NCBI GenBank assembly: GCA_031291415.1 | Contig: JARLJB010000223.1 | Span: 1-45,756 of the forward strand | Origin: Telmatospirillum sp. | GTDB taxonomy: Bacteria; Pseudomonadota; Alphaproteobacteria; Rhodospirillales; Magnetospirillaceae | Length of the DNA: 45,756 nt | Direction of reading: 5' to 3' | Shown here: piece after piece, positions 15,433 to 24,027 of the stretch | Position numbering within the stretch: position 1 is the stretch's first letter | Layout of the letters: each line of letters opens with the position of its first letter | Position numbers and translations under genes: made by a program | Notes under the pieces: generated by a model | Databases searched by the model: none | What the model saw: the letters and a program-made list of their open reading frames with translations, nothing else | What the model was told of the DNA's origin: nothing

Positions 15433-17504
15433 ATACGCGGAACGACCCTGCGCAGGCCTTTCGAGAGGAGGCTCCCGAGCTGTTGGCGGCGTTGGAGGAG
15501 GCGTTGCTCAGCTTGGAGGAGCGGCCTGGCGACCGTGAATTGCTCGACACTGCTTTTCGTGCCTTGCATACCATCAAGGGGTCGGGGGCGATGTTTGGCT
15601 TTTCGGCGGCGGCCAGCTTTACCCATCACCTGGAAACGGCCTTCGACCGGGTCCGCAAAGGGGAATTGGCGCCGAACTCCGAACTTATCAGCATTGCCCT
15701 GGCCGCCCAGGATCATATCCGGGCGCTGATCGACGACCCCGAGCAGGCAGACCAGAAGGAGGGCGAGCGGCTCCTGGCGCGCGTTGCCGAACAGACGGGA
15801 CCGGTTTCCAGCGCCTCGGTGCGACCGGCGACAGTTTCGGGCACGGCCGCGGTCAAGGCTGCCGAGGCCGAGGTGACATGGCGGGTCCGTTTCCGTCTTG
15901 CCCCCGACGCCCTCGAACGTGGAACCAACCCCTTACTGCTGCTCGATGAATTACGAGGATTGGGAACCGCCACGGTAATGGCCCTGACGGAGACCGTGCC
16001 GCGCGTCGAGGAGATGGACCCTAACCGCTGCTATCTGGCCTGGGACGTTGTTCTGACCACGAGCCAACCGAAGGCGGCGATCGAGGATGTCTTCATCTTC
16101 GTCATGGATGACACCGATCTCAAGATCGAGCCGGTCGATCCCGAGTCCAAGCGCATCGGCGAAATCCTTGTCGATCGTGGCGAGGTGGAAGCCGGGAAGC
16201 TGGCTGCGGTGGCTGCCGGTCAGCCGAAGCTGGGACAGTTGCTGGTCGAGGGCGGCGCGGTTACCGAGGAGCGTGTCCGTTCCGCCTTGGCGGAACAAAA
16301 ACATCTGCGGTCGGAACCGGAAACCGGCAAAGCCTCCAACTCAATCAGGGTTCCGGCCGAACGGCTCGACGATCTGATGGATCAGGTCGGTGAACTGGTG
16401 ATTTCGCATGCAAGGCTGAAGCAATTGGTCGCCTCCAGCGCCGATCTCCAGATCAAGTCGGTGACGGAGGAGATCGAACGTCTGTCCAATGGCTTGCGCG
16501 ATACCGCCATGGGGATTCGCATGGTGCCGATTGGCACCCTGTTCGGCCGCTTCCGCCGACTGGTCCGCGATCTTTCGCAAGACATGGCCAAGGACGTGGC
16601 CTTGACCATGTCGGGCGAGGAAACCGAGCTCGACAAGACGATGATCGAGCGGCTCAACGATCCGCTGGTTCATATCATCCGCAACAGCCTCGACCATGGC
16701 CTGGAAAAGGCCGAGGAGCGACAGGCCGCCGGGAAATCGCCGCAGGGTCTCATTCATCTGTCGGCCCGCCATGCTGGAACCCAGGTGCTGATCTCCATCA
16801 AGGACGACGGCCGGGGATTGAACCGCGACCGGATTCGCGCCAAGGCGGAAGAACAGGACCTGATCCAACCCGGTGCCCGTCTGTCGGATGCCGATCTGTT
16901 CCAATTGATTTTCCAGCCGGGGTTCTCGACCGCCAAAGCGGTGACCAGCCTGTCCGGACGCGGCGTCGGCATGGACGTCGTCAAACGTACGATCGATTCC
17001 CTGCGCGGCACCATCGATATCACCAGCACGCCGGGCGCCGGGACCGAGATCACCCTGGGACTGCCGCTGACCCTGGCGATCATCGATGGCCTGCTGGTAC
17101 GCGTCGGGCTCGGCCGTTTCGTCATTCCGCTGTCGGCCGTCGAGGAATGCGTCGAATTGTCCTTGGAAGAGGATCTGCGCCACAACGGGCGCAACTTCCT
17201 CAATATCCGCGGTGCGCTGGTGCCCTTCATCCGTTTGCGCGACGTGTTCTCATCGCGGCAACCGGCCGATCCCTATCAGAAAGTGGTGATCATCTCGGCC
17301 GGAGAACGCCGGGTTGGTCTGGTGGTCGACCAGGTTCTGGGCGACCACCAGACGGTCATCAAGTCGCTGTCGAAGCTGCACGCCGATGTCCAAAATTTCT
17401 CCGGGGCAACCATCCTGGGTGATGGCTCTGTGGCGTTGATTCTCGATATCGGTCATCTGGTCGCCTTTGGCCAGACCCTCGAACAGCAGCGTGACGCATC
17501 GTGA
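15429..17504 (+). CDS. cheA: Chemotaxis histidine kinase CheA with MshEN-like insert
   Basis: A 691-aa kinase; ATG at 15429 overlaps the cheY stop. Domains: HPt/P1 (1-105) with phospho-acceptor His47 (LHTIKGSGAMF); a P2-like segment (about 150-235, WRVRFRLAPDALERGTNPLL); two consecutive half-motifs RIGEILVDRGEV (242-253) and KLGQLLVEGGAVTEERV (267-283) that resemble MshEN/T2SSE_N c-di-GMP-binding half-sites; the P3 dimer helix from about 306 (VPAERLDDLMDQVGELVISH); HATPase P4 with HIIRNSLDHG (415-424) and DDGRGL; and a CheW-like P5 (about 550-690). It gates CheY, CheB and possibly the HD-GYP regulator. Confidence 0.93.
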   Translation: MNTRNDPAQAFREEAPELLAALEEALLSLEERPGDRELLDTAFRALHTIKGSGAMFGFSAAASFTHHLETAFDRVRKGELAPNSELISIALAAQDHIRALIDDPEQADQKEGERLLARVAEQTGPVSSASVRPATVSGTAAVKAAEAEVTWRVRFRLAPDALERGTNPLLLLDELRGLGTATVMALTETVPRVEEMDPNRCYLAWDVVLTTSQPKAAIEDVFIFVMDDTDLKIEPVDPESKRIGEILVDRGEVEAGKLAAVAAGQPKLGQLLVEGGAVTEERVRSALAEQKHLRSEPETGKASNSIRVPAERLDDLMDQVGELVISHARLKQLVASSADLQIKSVTEEIERLSNGLRDTAMGIRMVPIGTLFGRFRRLVRDLSQDMAKDVALTMSGEETELDKTMIERLNDPLVHIIRNSLDHGLEKAEERQAAGKSPQGLIHLSARHAGTQVLISIKDDGRGLNRDRIRAKAEEQDLIQPGARLSDADLFQLIFQPGFSTAKAVTSLSGRGVGMDVVKRTIDSLRGTIDITSTPGAGTEITLGLPLTLAIIDGLLVRVGLGRFVIPLSAVEECVELSLEEDLRHNGRNFLNIRGALVPFIRLRDVFSSRQPADPYQKVVIISAGERRVGLVVDQVLGDHQTVIKSLSKLHADVQNFSGATILGDGSVALILDIGHLVAFGQTLEQQRDAS

Positions 17505-17524
17505 CGCAAGGGAGTGTGTGAGAC

Positions 17525-17977
17525 ATGGCCGCCAACGATAATCAATCCTTCGAGGCGCTGACCTTGGCGTTGGGAGGCGAGATCTTTGCCATCGACGCCA
17601 ATTGCGTCCACGAGATTCTCGACATGATCCCACTCACCGAAGTTCCGGGGGCGCGGCCCTTCGTCGGCAACCTGATCAATGTCCGTGGCAAGGTCGTGCC
17701 CTTGTCCGATTTGCGCATCAAATTCGGCATGGAACAGACCCCTCCCTCGATCGACACCCGTATCGTCGTCATCGAGATCGACTTCGGCGGCGAGCCGACG
17801 GTCGTCGGCCTGTTGGCCGACAAAGTCTATGAGGTGACCACCATCGGTGGGGCGTCCATCGAGGACACTCCCGACATCGGCATGCGATGGCGGCCCGACT
17901 TCATCAAAGGAATCGGCAAGCGGGGCAGCGATTTCATTGTCATACCCGATATCGTCCGGATTTTTTCCGAGGACTGA
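17525..17977 (+). CDS. cheW: Chemotaxis coupling protein CheW (first)
   Basis: A 150-aa CheW adaptor that links MCPs to CheA. It contains the typical FAIDANCVHEILD, then GNLINVRGKVVPLSDLRIKFG and RIVVIEIDFGG. GGGAG lies 10 nt before the ATG. It lies 20 bp after cheA. A second, divergent CheW is encoded at 20393 after the MCP; the two share the VRG-x-x-VPxxDLRxKxG pattern. Confidence 0.93.
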   Translation: MAANDNQSFEALTLALGGEIFAIDANCVHEILDMIPLTEVPGARPFVGNLINVRGKVVPLSDLRIKFGMEQTPPSIDTRIVVIEIDFGGEPTVVGLLADKVYEVTTIGGASIEDTPDIGMRWRPDFIKGIGKRGSDFIVIPDIVRIFSED

Positions 17978-18019
17978 CCAACACGCCGGACAAGGAAAAT
18001 CCAAAGCGGGGGAGCCGTC

Positions 18020-20245
18020 ATGCGCATCACCATCAAGCTGAAAATGGTTCTGGCATTTGGCGTCGTGATCGTCCTGTCGGCCGTCACGGCGATGATCGCC
18101 ATCAATGGCTTGTCGGAACTGAACGGCAAGATCGATGAACTGGTCAATCTGTCGGCGCAGCGGGTGAAGATCGCCCAGGAAATGCCCAAGACGATATTTC
18201 TGATCCAGCGGGAAGAGAAGAATTTCCTGCTGTCGAGCGAAGAGGCAGACCTCGACCGGTTCGACAAGGCGATGCTGTCGCGGCGTGACGAGTTCAAATC
18301 CATTCTTGAGCAGTATCGCAAGGTGGCCGGTGAGGCCGGCCTTCGGCTGTTGCCGCAGATCGAGGCGGCGTTTGGCGAATTCACCACCGCCGAGGACAAA
18401 GTCCGTAGTCTGGGCCGCATCCATTCGAATGGAAAAGCTGCGGAGATGGCCAACGGTATTGGCAACGAGGTGACCAATACAGCCATGGAGGCGCTCCGGC
18501 CGCTGCTTGAGCGGGTCGAAAAGGCTGGCGCCGCGCCGTCGCCGGCGCAGGTGCGGATCGCCGAGGAAATCCGCCACATGACCACCGAATGGGCGCAGGC
18601 GCGGGTGATCATTCGCAACTCGCTGCTGGCCTCCGACGACGCGGCCACCGAGGCGGCGATGAAGCCGTTGCCGGCGCAGGTCGACGAGATTCGCCGTTTG
18701 CAGGAATCGACCCGCGCGCTCTTGACCACCGACGAGGACATTCGGGCCTGGACGGCCTTTCTCGACAAATTCCGGGCCTATGAAAAACTGTCGGACGATC
18801 TGGTCGTTCAGACCCGCCGGAATACCGAAGTGAAAGCCCAGGCCCTGTCGGCGGGCGAGGTCCGGGCAGCGGCGACCAAGCTCGCGCAAGTCGCCGATCA
18901 ACTGGTTGCCATGGCCGAAAAAGGAATGGCCGACGACAAAATTCTGGCCGACCAGACCTATGCCTCGCTTCGCCTGCTGATGCTGTCCGCCGTCGTTCTG
19001 TCACTGCTCATCGGCGTCGGTTCGGCCGCCTATATCGCCATTTCGGTCGCTCGCGGCCTCGGCAAGGCGGTCGGCTTGGCCAATGCCGTGGCAATCGGCG
19101 ATCTGTCCCGGCGGGTCGATGTTTCCGGTAACGACGAGGTCAAGGATCTTGTCGTCGCCCTCAACAGCATGACGGCCAATCTCCGGTCCACCGCCGCGGT
19201 CGCCGAGGAGATCGCCCAGGGCAATCTGACCGTCAAGGCCAAGCGGTTGTCCGAAGAGGATGTTCTCGGCATCGCTCAGGAAACCATGCTGGAGAAATTG
19301 CGGATGATCGTATCCGACGCCTCGGGAGCCGCCGACAACGTGGCCTCGGGCAGCCAGGAATTGTCAGCCAGTTCCGAGCAGCTTTCGCAGGGCGCGACGG
19401 AACAGGCCTCGGCGACGGAACAGGCCTCGGCCTCTGTCGAGCAGATGGCCGCCAATATCAAACAAAATGCCGAGAATGCCAGCCAGACCGAGAGAATCGC
19501 CCGTCAGTCCTCAAAGGATGCCGAGTCCTCCGGAGAGGCGGTCACGCGGGCGGTGCAGGCCATGCAGACGATTGCCCAGAAGATCAGCATCGTCCAGGAA
19601 ATCGCCCGTCAGACCGATCTGCTGGCCCTGAACGCCGCAGTCGAGGCGGCCCGTGCCGGCGAGCACGGCAAGGGATTCGCCGTCGTCGCCTCGGAGGTGC
19701 GCAAACTGGCCGAGCGCAGTCAGGGCGCAGCGGCGGAAATCAGTGCGCTGTCGACGGAATCCACCAGGATCGCCCAGGAAGCGGGGCAAATGCTGGCCAG
19801 GCTGGTGCCCGATATCAAAAAGACGTCCGAATTGGTCGAGGAAATCAGCGCCGCCTGCCGCGAGCAGGATGTCGGCGCCGAACAGATCAATCAGGCTATC
19901 CAGCAACTGGACAAGGTGACGCAGCAGAATTCCAGCGCTTCCGAGGAAATGGCGGCGACGTCGGAGGAATTGGCCTCGATGGCCGAACAGTTGCAGGATA
20001 CCATCGCCTACTTCCGCCTCGAGGGTGCCGACAACGGCCGGTCTCGTCCTGCGACCGCGCTGACGCCGCGCCGCGTTCCGGCGATCACCCATATGCCGAC
20101 TGCCAAATCCAAAAGAGACAACGTTCCCGCGCGGACCAAGTCCCCGGGAGCCAAGCTCAACGGCCGGGAGCGTGGTGGCGTGACGATCAGCTTGGAAAGC
20201 GGGAAGGAGGCGGATGAATTGGATGGCGAATATACCAAGTTCTAG
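18020..20245 (+). CDS. Methyl-accepting chemotaxis protein with C-terminal CheR-docking-like pentapeptide
   Basis: A 741-aa transmembrane receptor. TM1 about residues 9-31, a helical periplasmic ligand domain of about 280 residues (HBM/4HB-like, from helical character), TM2 about 315-338. Then come HAMP ([20 protein letters not shown]) and what looks like a second HAMP-like unit ([20 protein letters not shown]). The signalling tip near 525-565 reads [20 protein letters not shown]. The last five residues, EYTKF, fit the x-[HFYW]-x-x-[HFYW] pattern of CheR-tethering pentapeptides at the end of a flexible basic tail. Good GGGGAG Shine-Dalgarno. The ligand is unknown. It is the only receptor in the operon and so the likely partner of this CheA. 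Confidence 0.92.
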   Translation: MRITIKLKMVLAFGVVIVLSAVTAMIAINGLSELNGKIDELVNLSAQRVKIAQEMPKTIFLIQREEKNFLLSSEEADLDRFDKAMLSRRDEFKSILEQYRKVAGEAGLRLLPQIEAAFGEFTTAEDKVRSLGRIHSNGKAAEMANGIGNEVTNTAMEALRPLLERVEKAGAAPSPAQVRIAEEIRHMTTEWAQARVIIRNSLLASDDAATEAAMKPLPAQVDEIRRLQESTRALLTTDEDIRAWTAFLDKFRAYEKLSDDLVVQTRRNTEVKAQALSAGEVRAAATKLAQVADQLVAMAEKGMADDKILADQTYASLRLLMLSAVVLSLLIGVGSAAYIAISVARGLGKAVGLANAVAIGDLSRRVDVSGNDEVKDLVVALNSMTANLRSTAAVAEEIAQGNLTVKAKRLSEEDVLGIAQETMLEKLRMIVSDASGAADNVASGSQELSASSEQLSQGATEQASATEQASASVEQMAANIKQNAENASQTERIARQSSKDAESSGEAVTRAVQAMQTIAQKISIVQEIARQTDLLALNAAVEAARAGEHGKGFAVVASEVRKLAERSQGAAAEISALSTESTRIAQEAGQMLARLVPDIKKTSELVEEISAACREQDVGAEQINQAIQQLDKVTQQNSSASEEMAATSEELASMAEQLQDTIAYFRLEGADNGRSRPATALTPRRVPAITHMPTAKSKRDNVPARTKSPGAKLNGRERGGVTISLESGKEADELDGEYTKF

Positions 20246-20275
20246 CGGTTGGACTCTAACATTCGGTCCTCTAAC

Positions 20276-20372
20276 GAGTGGGGCGGGCATTCTGCCCGCT
20301 TCCGACGCGAAAGCGGCGGAAATGCTGACCATTCGGCTTCGCCGAAGGACGGGCGGGACGCCCGCCCCACTC
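20276..20372 (+). repeat. Three-way-junction palindromic repeat, copy B
   Basis: A 97-bp element from GAGTGGGGCGGGC to GCCCGCCCCACTC. The outer arms are nearly perfect. Inside are the stem TTCCG-CGC/GCG-CGGAA with loop GAAA, and the stem TTCGGC/GCCGAA with loop TTC. It fills the mcp-to-cheW gap inside the che operon. Reading the second CheW frame upstream of ATG 20393 would run through it, which helps to fix that start. Confidence 0.85.
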
Positions 20373-20392
20373 CTGGATTAAGGACGCTTTCC

Positions 20393-20887
20393 ATGAATGA
20401 TTCAGCCGTTTCACATGATCCGGCACAGTACGTCACCATCGGCATGGATCGGGAAATCTTTGCCCTTCCGGTCAGGAACGTGCGAGAAATCCTGGATATG
20501 CAGCCGATTACCCGGTTGCCGCACGCCCCGCCTTTCATGGCCGGCATGATCGATGTCCGTGGAATGAGCGTGCCGACCATCGACCTGCGCGTCAAGTTGG
20601 GATTGCCGGCCGTTCCCGTCACCGAAAGCACCCGAATCGTGGTGCTCGACCTGTTCATCGACGGTCAGCCGCGGCCGATGGGAATCATCGCCGACAGGGT
20701 GATCGAAGTGACGTCGATGGGCGACCAGGAGATGGAAGCGGCCCCGGATGTGGGCGTTCGTTGGCGGTCGGATTATATCCGTGCCATCGGTCGGGTGAAC
20801 GGGGCTTTTGTCATCGTTTTCGATCTTTCGCGCCTGTTTTCGAGCGAGGACACCGCATTGCTCGATCCATCATGTCAGACATCCTAG
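20393..20887 (+). CDS. cheW: Chemotaxis coupling protein CheW (second)
   Basis: A 164-aa CheW-family adaptor. The frame is open from 20249, but that extension is translated repeat DNA, so the ATG at 20393 (AAGGA upstream) is chosen. Motifs: YVTIGMDREIFALPVRNVRE, then MAGMIDVRGMSVPTIDLRVK and TRIVVLDLFIDG. It presumably joins the same receptor-CheA array as the first CheW; having two CheWs in one operon is common where arrays tune stability or receptor choice. Its end overlaps the cheR start by 16 bp. Confidence 0.9.
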   Translation: MNDSAVSHDPAQYVTIGMDREIFALPVRNVREILDMQPITRLPHAPPFMAGMIDVRGMSVPTIDLRVKLGLPAVPVTESTRIVVLDLFIDGQPRPMGIIADRVIEVTSMGDQEMEAAPDVGVRWRSDYIRAIGRVNGAFVIVFDLSRLFSSEDTALLDPSCQTS

Positions 20888-21747
20888 CCGACGGATCGTC
20901 GGCAACCCTTTACGATCCCATGAGCACACGGGATTTCGAGCGGTTGGGTGACATCATCGAGCAGCATTGCGGCATTCGCATGCCCGCGACCAAGCGTACC
21001 ATGGTCGAGGGCCGTTTGCGTCGGCGCGTCAAGGCGCTGAAGCTGTCAAGCCTGCACGAATACTGCCGGTATATTCTGGACGAGGGCGCGCTGGACGCGG
21101 AACTGGTCAATCTTATCGACGTGGTGACCACCAATAAGACTGATTTTTTTCGCGAGATGGAGCATTTCCGGTTTCTCAGTTCGGTTGGTTTGAAGACTCT
21201 GATGCAGTTGCCTCACGGCCCCGGCCGCGACCGCCCGATGAAGTTCTGGAGCGCCGCCTGTTCCACGGGCGCCGAACCTTACACACTGGCCATGGTGTTG
21301 CGCGAGTTCGAACGCACGCAACGCAGCTTTCGTTTCGAAATTTACGCCACCGACATTTGTACCGAAGTGCTGGCGCAGGCCAAACTGGCGGTGTATCCCG
21401 AAAGCATGGCGTCGACAGTCCCCCCTGACTTGGCCGGCCGTTACCTGCGCCGATCGCGAAGGCGGGACAATCCGACGCTGCGGCTGGTTCCCGAGATTCG
21501 TCAGGCGGTTCGTTTCGGCCACTTGAATCTGATGGATCCGGAATACCGGATGCCGACCGACATGGATGTTATTTTTTGCCGTAATATCCTTATCTATTTC
21601 GACAAACCGACGCAAAAGGCGGTATTGGACAAGCTTTGCCGCCACTTGCGACCGGGAGGCTATCTGTTCGTCGGTCACAGCGAGACCGTTTCCAGTTTGG
21701 ATCTGCCCATCGTTCAGGCAGCCACAGCTATCTTTATGCGGAGGTGA
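20872..21747 (+). CDS. cheR: Chemoreceptor methyltransferase CheR
   Basis: A 291-aa S-adenosylmethionine-dependent methyltransferase that methylates glutamates on MCPs. The N-terminal helical domain (FERLGDIIEQHCGIRM) is followed by the CheR SAM site KFWSAACSTGAEPYTLAM, the motif YATDICTEVLAQA, and the catalytic-region DVIFCRNILIYFDKP. The ATG at 20872 overlaps the cheW end; a second ATG at 20920 is possible. Length fits E. coli CheR (286). The partner for tethering may be the C-terminal EYTKF of the MCP in this operon. Confidence 0.92.
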   Translation: MSDILADGSSATLYDPMSTRDFERLGDIIEQHCGIRMPATKRTMVEGRLRRRVKALKLSSLHEYCRYILDEGALDAELVNLIDVVTTNKTDFFREMEHFRFLSSVGLKTLMQLPHGPGRDRPMKFWSAACSTGAEPYTLAMVLREFERTQRSFRFEIYATDICTEVLAQAKLAVYPESMASTVPPDLAGRYLRRSRRRDNPTLRLVPEIRQAVRFGHLNLMDPEYRMPTDMDVIFCRNILIYFDKPTQKAVLDKLCRHLRPGGYLFVGHSETVSSLDLPIVQAATAIFMRR

Positions 21748-21750
21748 CCC

Positions 21751-22842
21751 ATGGGTGCGAAGGTTCGCGTGCTGATTATCGACGATTCGGCCACGGTCCG
21801 CCAAACCCTGACGAGTATCTTGGAGTCAGACCCTGACATCGAAGTGATGGGAACGGCCGCCGATCCGTTCGCGGCAGCCCGGCGTATCGCTCAGGAGGCG
21901 CCGGACGTCATTACACTGGATGTGGAAATGCCGCGCATGGATGGAATTACCTTCTTGCGCAAGTTGATGAGTCAGCACCCGATTCCGGTTGTCATGTGTT
22001 CTTCCCTGGTCGAGGACGGTTCGGAAACCTTGATGCAGGCACTGGAGGCCGGCGCCGTCGAAGTGATTCTCAAGCCGCGGATGGATACCCGCCAATCGCT
22101 GATGGAGGCGCAGGTTCGCATTTGCGATACCGTCAAGGCGGCGGCCCGTTCACGCATGCGGCCGATTTCAGCGTCGGGGGCGAGATCCAGGACGCCCGAA
22201 CCCAAACTGTCCGCCGACGTCATGATGCCCGCGCCAGCCGGCGGTGCCATGGCCAAGACCACCGAGCGGGTGATTTGCATCGGCGCTTCGACGGGCGGAA
22301 CCGAAGCCCTGCGCGAGGTATTGGAGGCCTTGCCGGCCGACAGTCCCGGGATTGTCATCGTCCAACATATGCCGGAGACATTCACGGCGGCCTTCGCAAG
22401 GCGTCTCGATGGCTTGTGCGAGGTGTCGGTCAAGGAAGCCCAGGATGGCGACACCGTGCTGCGTGGCCATGTTCTGATCGCTCCGGGCAATCGGCACACG
22501 CTTTTGCAGAGAAGCGGCGCGCGGTACTACGTTACGGTCAAGGACGGCCCTTTGGTGTCGCGCCATCGTCCCTCGGTTGACGTGCTGTTTCGTTCGGCCG
22601 CGCACTGCGCCGGCGCCAACGCTGTCGGTATCATTATGACGGGAATGGGAGACGACGGGGCCACCGGTCTCCTGGAGATGCGTAACGCCGGCGCCTATAC
22701 CGTTGCCCAGGACGAGGAAAGCTGCATCGTCTTCGGGATGCCGAAAGAGGCCATCGCGCGCGGCGCCGTCGAGAAGATCGTTGGGCTGTCAGCCATCCCG
22801 CGAGAGATCATCCGCATGGGAGGTCGCGTTTCGGCGTCGTAA
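21751..22842 (+). CDS. cheB: Chemoreceptor methylesterase/deamidase CheB
   Basis: A 363-aa protein with an N-terminal receiver (phospho-acceptor Asp57 in [12 protein letters not shown]) and a C-terminal esterase domain. The triad is Ser180 ([12 protein letters not shown]), His206 (VQHMPETFT) and an Asp at 301/302 ([11 protein letters not shown]). It removes methyl groups added by CheR when phosphorylated by CheA. GGAGGTG precedes the ATG, 3 bp after cheR. It ends the operon; the convergent glycosyltransferase stops 7 bp further on. No cheD or cheZ is seen. Confidence 0.94.
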   Translation: MGAKVRVLIIDDSATVRQTLTSILESDPDIEVMGTAADPFAAARRIAQEAPDVITLDVEMPRMDGITFLRKLMSQHPIPVVMCSSLVEDGSETLMQALEAGAVEVILKPRMDTRQSLMEAQVRICDTVKAAARSRMRPISASGARSRTPEPKLSADVMMPAPAGGAMAKTTERVICIGASTGGTEALREVLEALPADSPGIVIVQHMPETFTAAFARRLDGLCEVSVKEAQDGDTVLRGHVLIAPGNRHTLLQRSGARYYVTVKDGPLVSRHRPSVDVLFRSAAHCAGANAVGIIMTGMGDDGATGLLEMRNAGAYTVAQDEESCIVFGMPKEAIARGAVEKIVGLSAIPREIIRMGGRVSAS

Positions 22843-22849
22843 TACTACA

Positions 22850-23944
22850 TTATCCGACCGGCGTCAGAATCGACCATAAGCTCGCTTGGGCGTCGGCCAA
22901 CATGGCGGGCAGACGCAACTGGTTTCCAAGGGCGGCGGCGTTGGCCGCGATCCTCTCGCAATCATCTGGATTGTCGAGCGCCCAGGCGACCTTTTCGTCA
23001 AGGTCGGAACAGTCCGCCGCCACCGGAATGTGTGTTTCCCAAGGGATCAGCTTGTCGTAGAAGCTCTGGCGATATCCACCGGCGGACTGCACTTTGAATA
23101 TGGTCGCCCCCATGATCAGTTTTTCGACGAGACTCCAGGAATTGGAAAAGCCGTCGATGTCGACGAGATAGCGGTATTCGAGGAATTCCCTTTTGGCGAC
23201 GCCTGGGCGCTGCAACCCTGCCTGGCGAACCGCTTCCTGCAGGTGGGGGGCGCCGAGTTGGCCTATTTCGCTGACGCCGATGTCCAGGTGGTCGGCGTGA
23301 CGGCTTTGGCGGCTTGCCGCACACAGTTGAAGGCGGGGCAACCAGCCCCAGGAGGGAGGATCGCCGGGAGCCGGCGTCCATAGCGGACGCCCTGTTGTCG
23401 TTCCCCGCCAGAAAACAATATCACGGCGGTCCTTCCAGGGCTTCGCCCGTGAGGCGACATGCTCACGTAATGCATTGTAGCTGTTGTAGAAATAGAAATA
23501 GGGATCAACGATCAGCTTTGTGCCCGGCCGGGCGGAAGAATAAGCGACACGATCGTAAGTTCCTGCATCATTGCCATCACCGATATCGAAGACGCATTCA
23601 TAGACATCGGGCGTGATGATCGTTTTGGCGATTTCGGAGCAGACATGTCCGATAACCGGAAATCGTCTGAAGTCGCTGCAGGGAAACGCAAGAAAATCGC
23701 AGAGGGCCAATATCGTTATGGAACTCCGCGAAATGTGCGCAACGACGTGCTCTGGTGAAGCCAGGCCGGGAATCCCATCGCCGGGGAGCATCTTTAGATT
23801 GGTCGGGATCGCACTGTTTTGCATCAGAGCGGCCGAAAAGGCCTGCTCGTAAAGAAGAACGGCGTCCACATTCTTCCCAAGGCTGACGGACAACTGAGCC
23901 AGTTGGATGAGACTTCGCGATACTTCGAGAAAATCATTCGCCAT
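22850..23944 (-). CDS. GT90-like (CAP10/LPS O-glucosyltransferase type) protein
   Basis: A 364-aa protein from ATG 23944; the longer frame adds 17 uncertain residues. The segment DIVFWRGTTTGRPLW and the later YRYLVDIDGFSNSWSLVEKL, with MGATIFKVQSAGGYRQSFYD and IPWETHIPV, match the pattern of Glyco_transf_90 (CAP10/KDELC) enzymes, which transfer a sugar (glucose or xylose in known cases) to polysaccharide or protein. No signal peptide or TM segment is visible. Donor and acceptor are unknown. It is alone on the minus strand, between cheB and the sensor kinase. No strong Shine-Dalgarno marks the start. Confidence 0.7.
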   Translation of the reverse strand: MANDFLEVSRSLIQLAQLSVSLGKNVDAVLLYEQAFSAALMQNSAIPTNLKMLPGDGIPGLASPEHVVAHISRSSITILALCDFLAFPCSDFRRFPVIGHVCSEIAKTIITPDVYECVFDIGDGNDAGTYDRVAYSSARPGTKLIVDPYFYFYNSYNALREHVASRAKPWKDRRDIVFWRGTTTGRPLWTPAPGDPPSWGWLPRLQLCAASRQSRHADHLDIGVSEIGQLGAPHLQEAVRQAGLQRPGVAKREFLEYRYLVDIDGFSNSWSLVEKLIMGATIFKVQSAGGYRQSFYDKLIPWETHIPVAADCSDLDEKVAWALDNPDDCERIAANAAALGNQLRLPAMLADAQASLWSILTPVG

Positions 23945-24027
23945 GGGACAATCCGAGACCTGCCGACTTTTGCAGATGCCACCATACCCGCGCAAGTCTT
24001 GTCGCGAAAGAGCGTCAGGGAGGGGAG

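Noticed and set aside
19394-19429. Perfect 18-bp tandem duplication in the MCP gene
   Set aside because: It encodes ATEQAS twice in the signalling domain, a region where such heptad-like repeats are normal; not a separate genetic element.
20249-20392. N-terminal extension of the second CheW
   Set aside because: It is translated repeat copy B; the ATG at 20393 has an upstream AAGGA and matches the family start.
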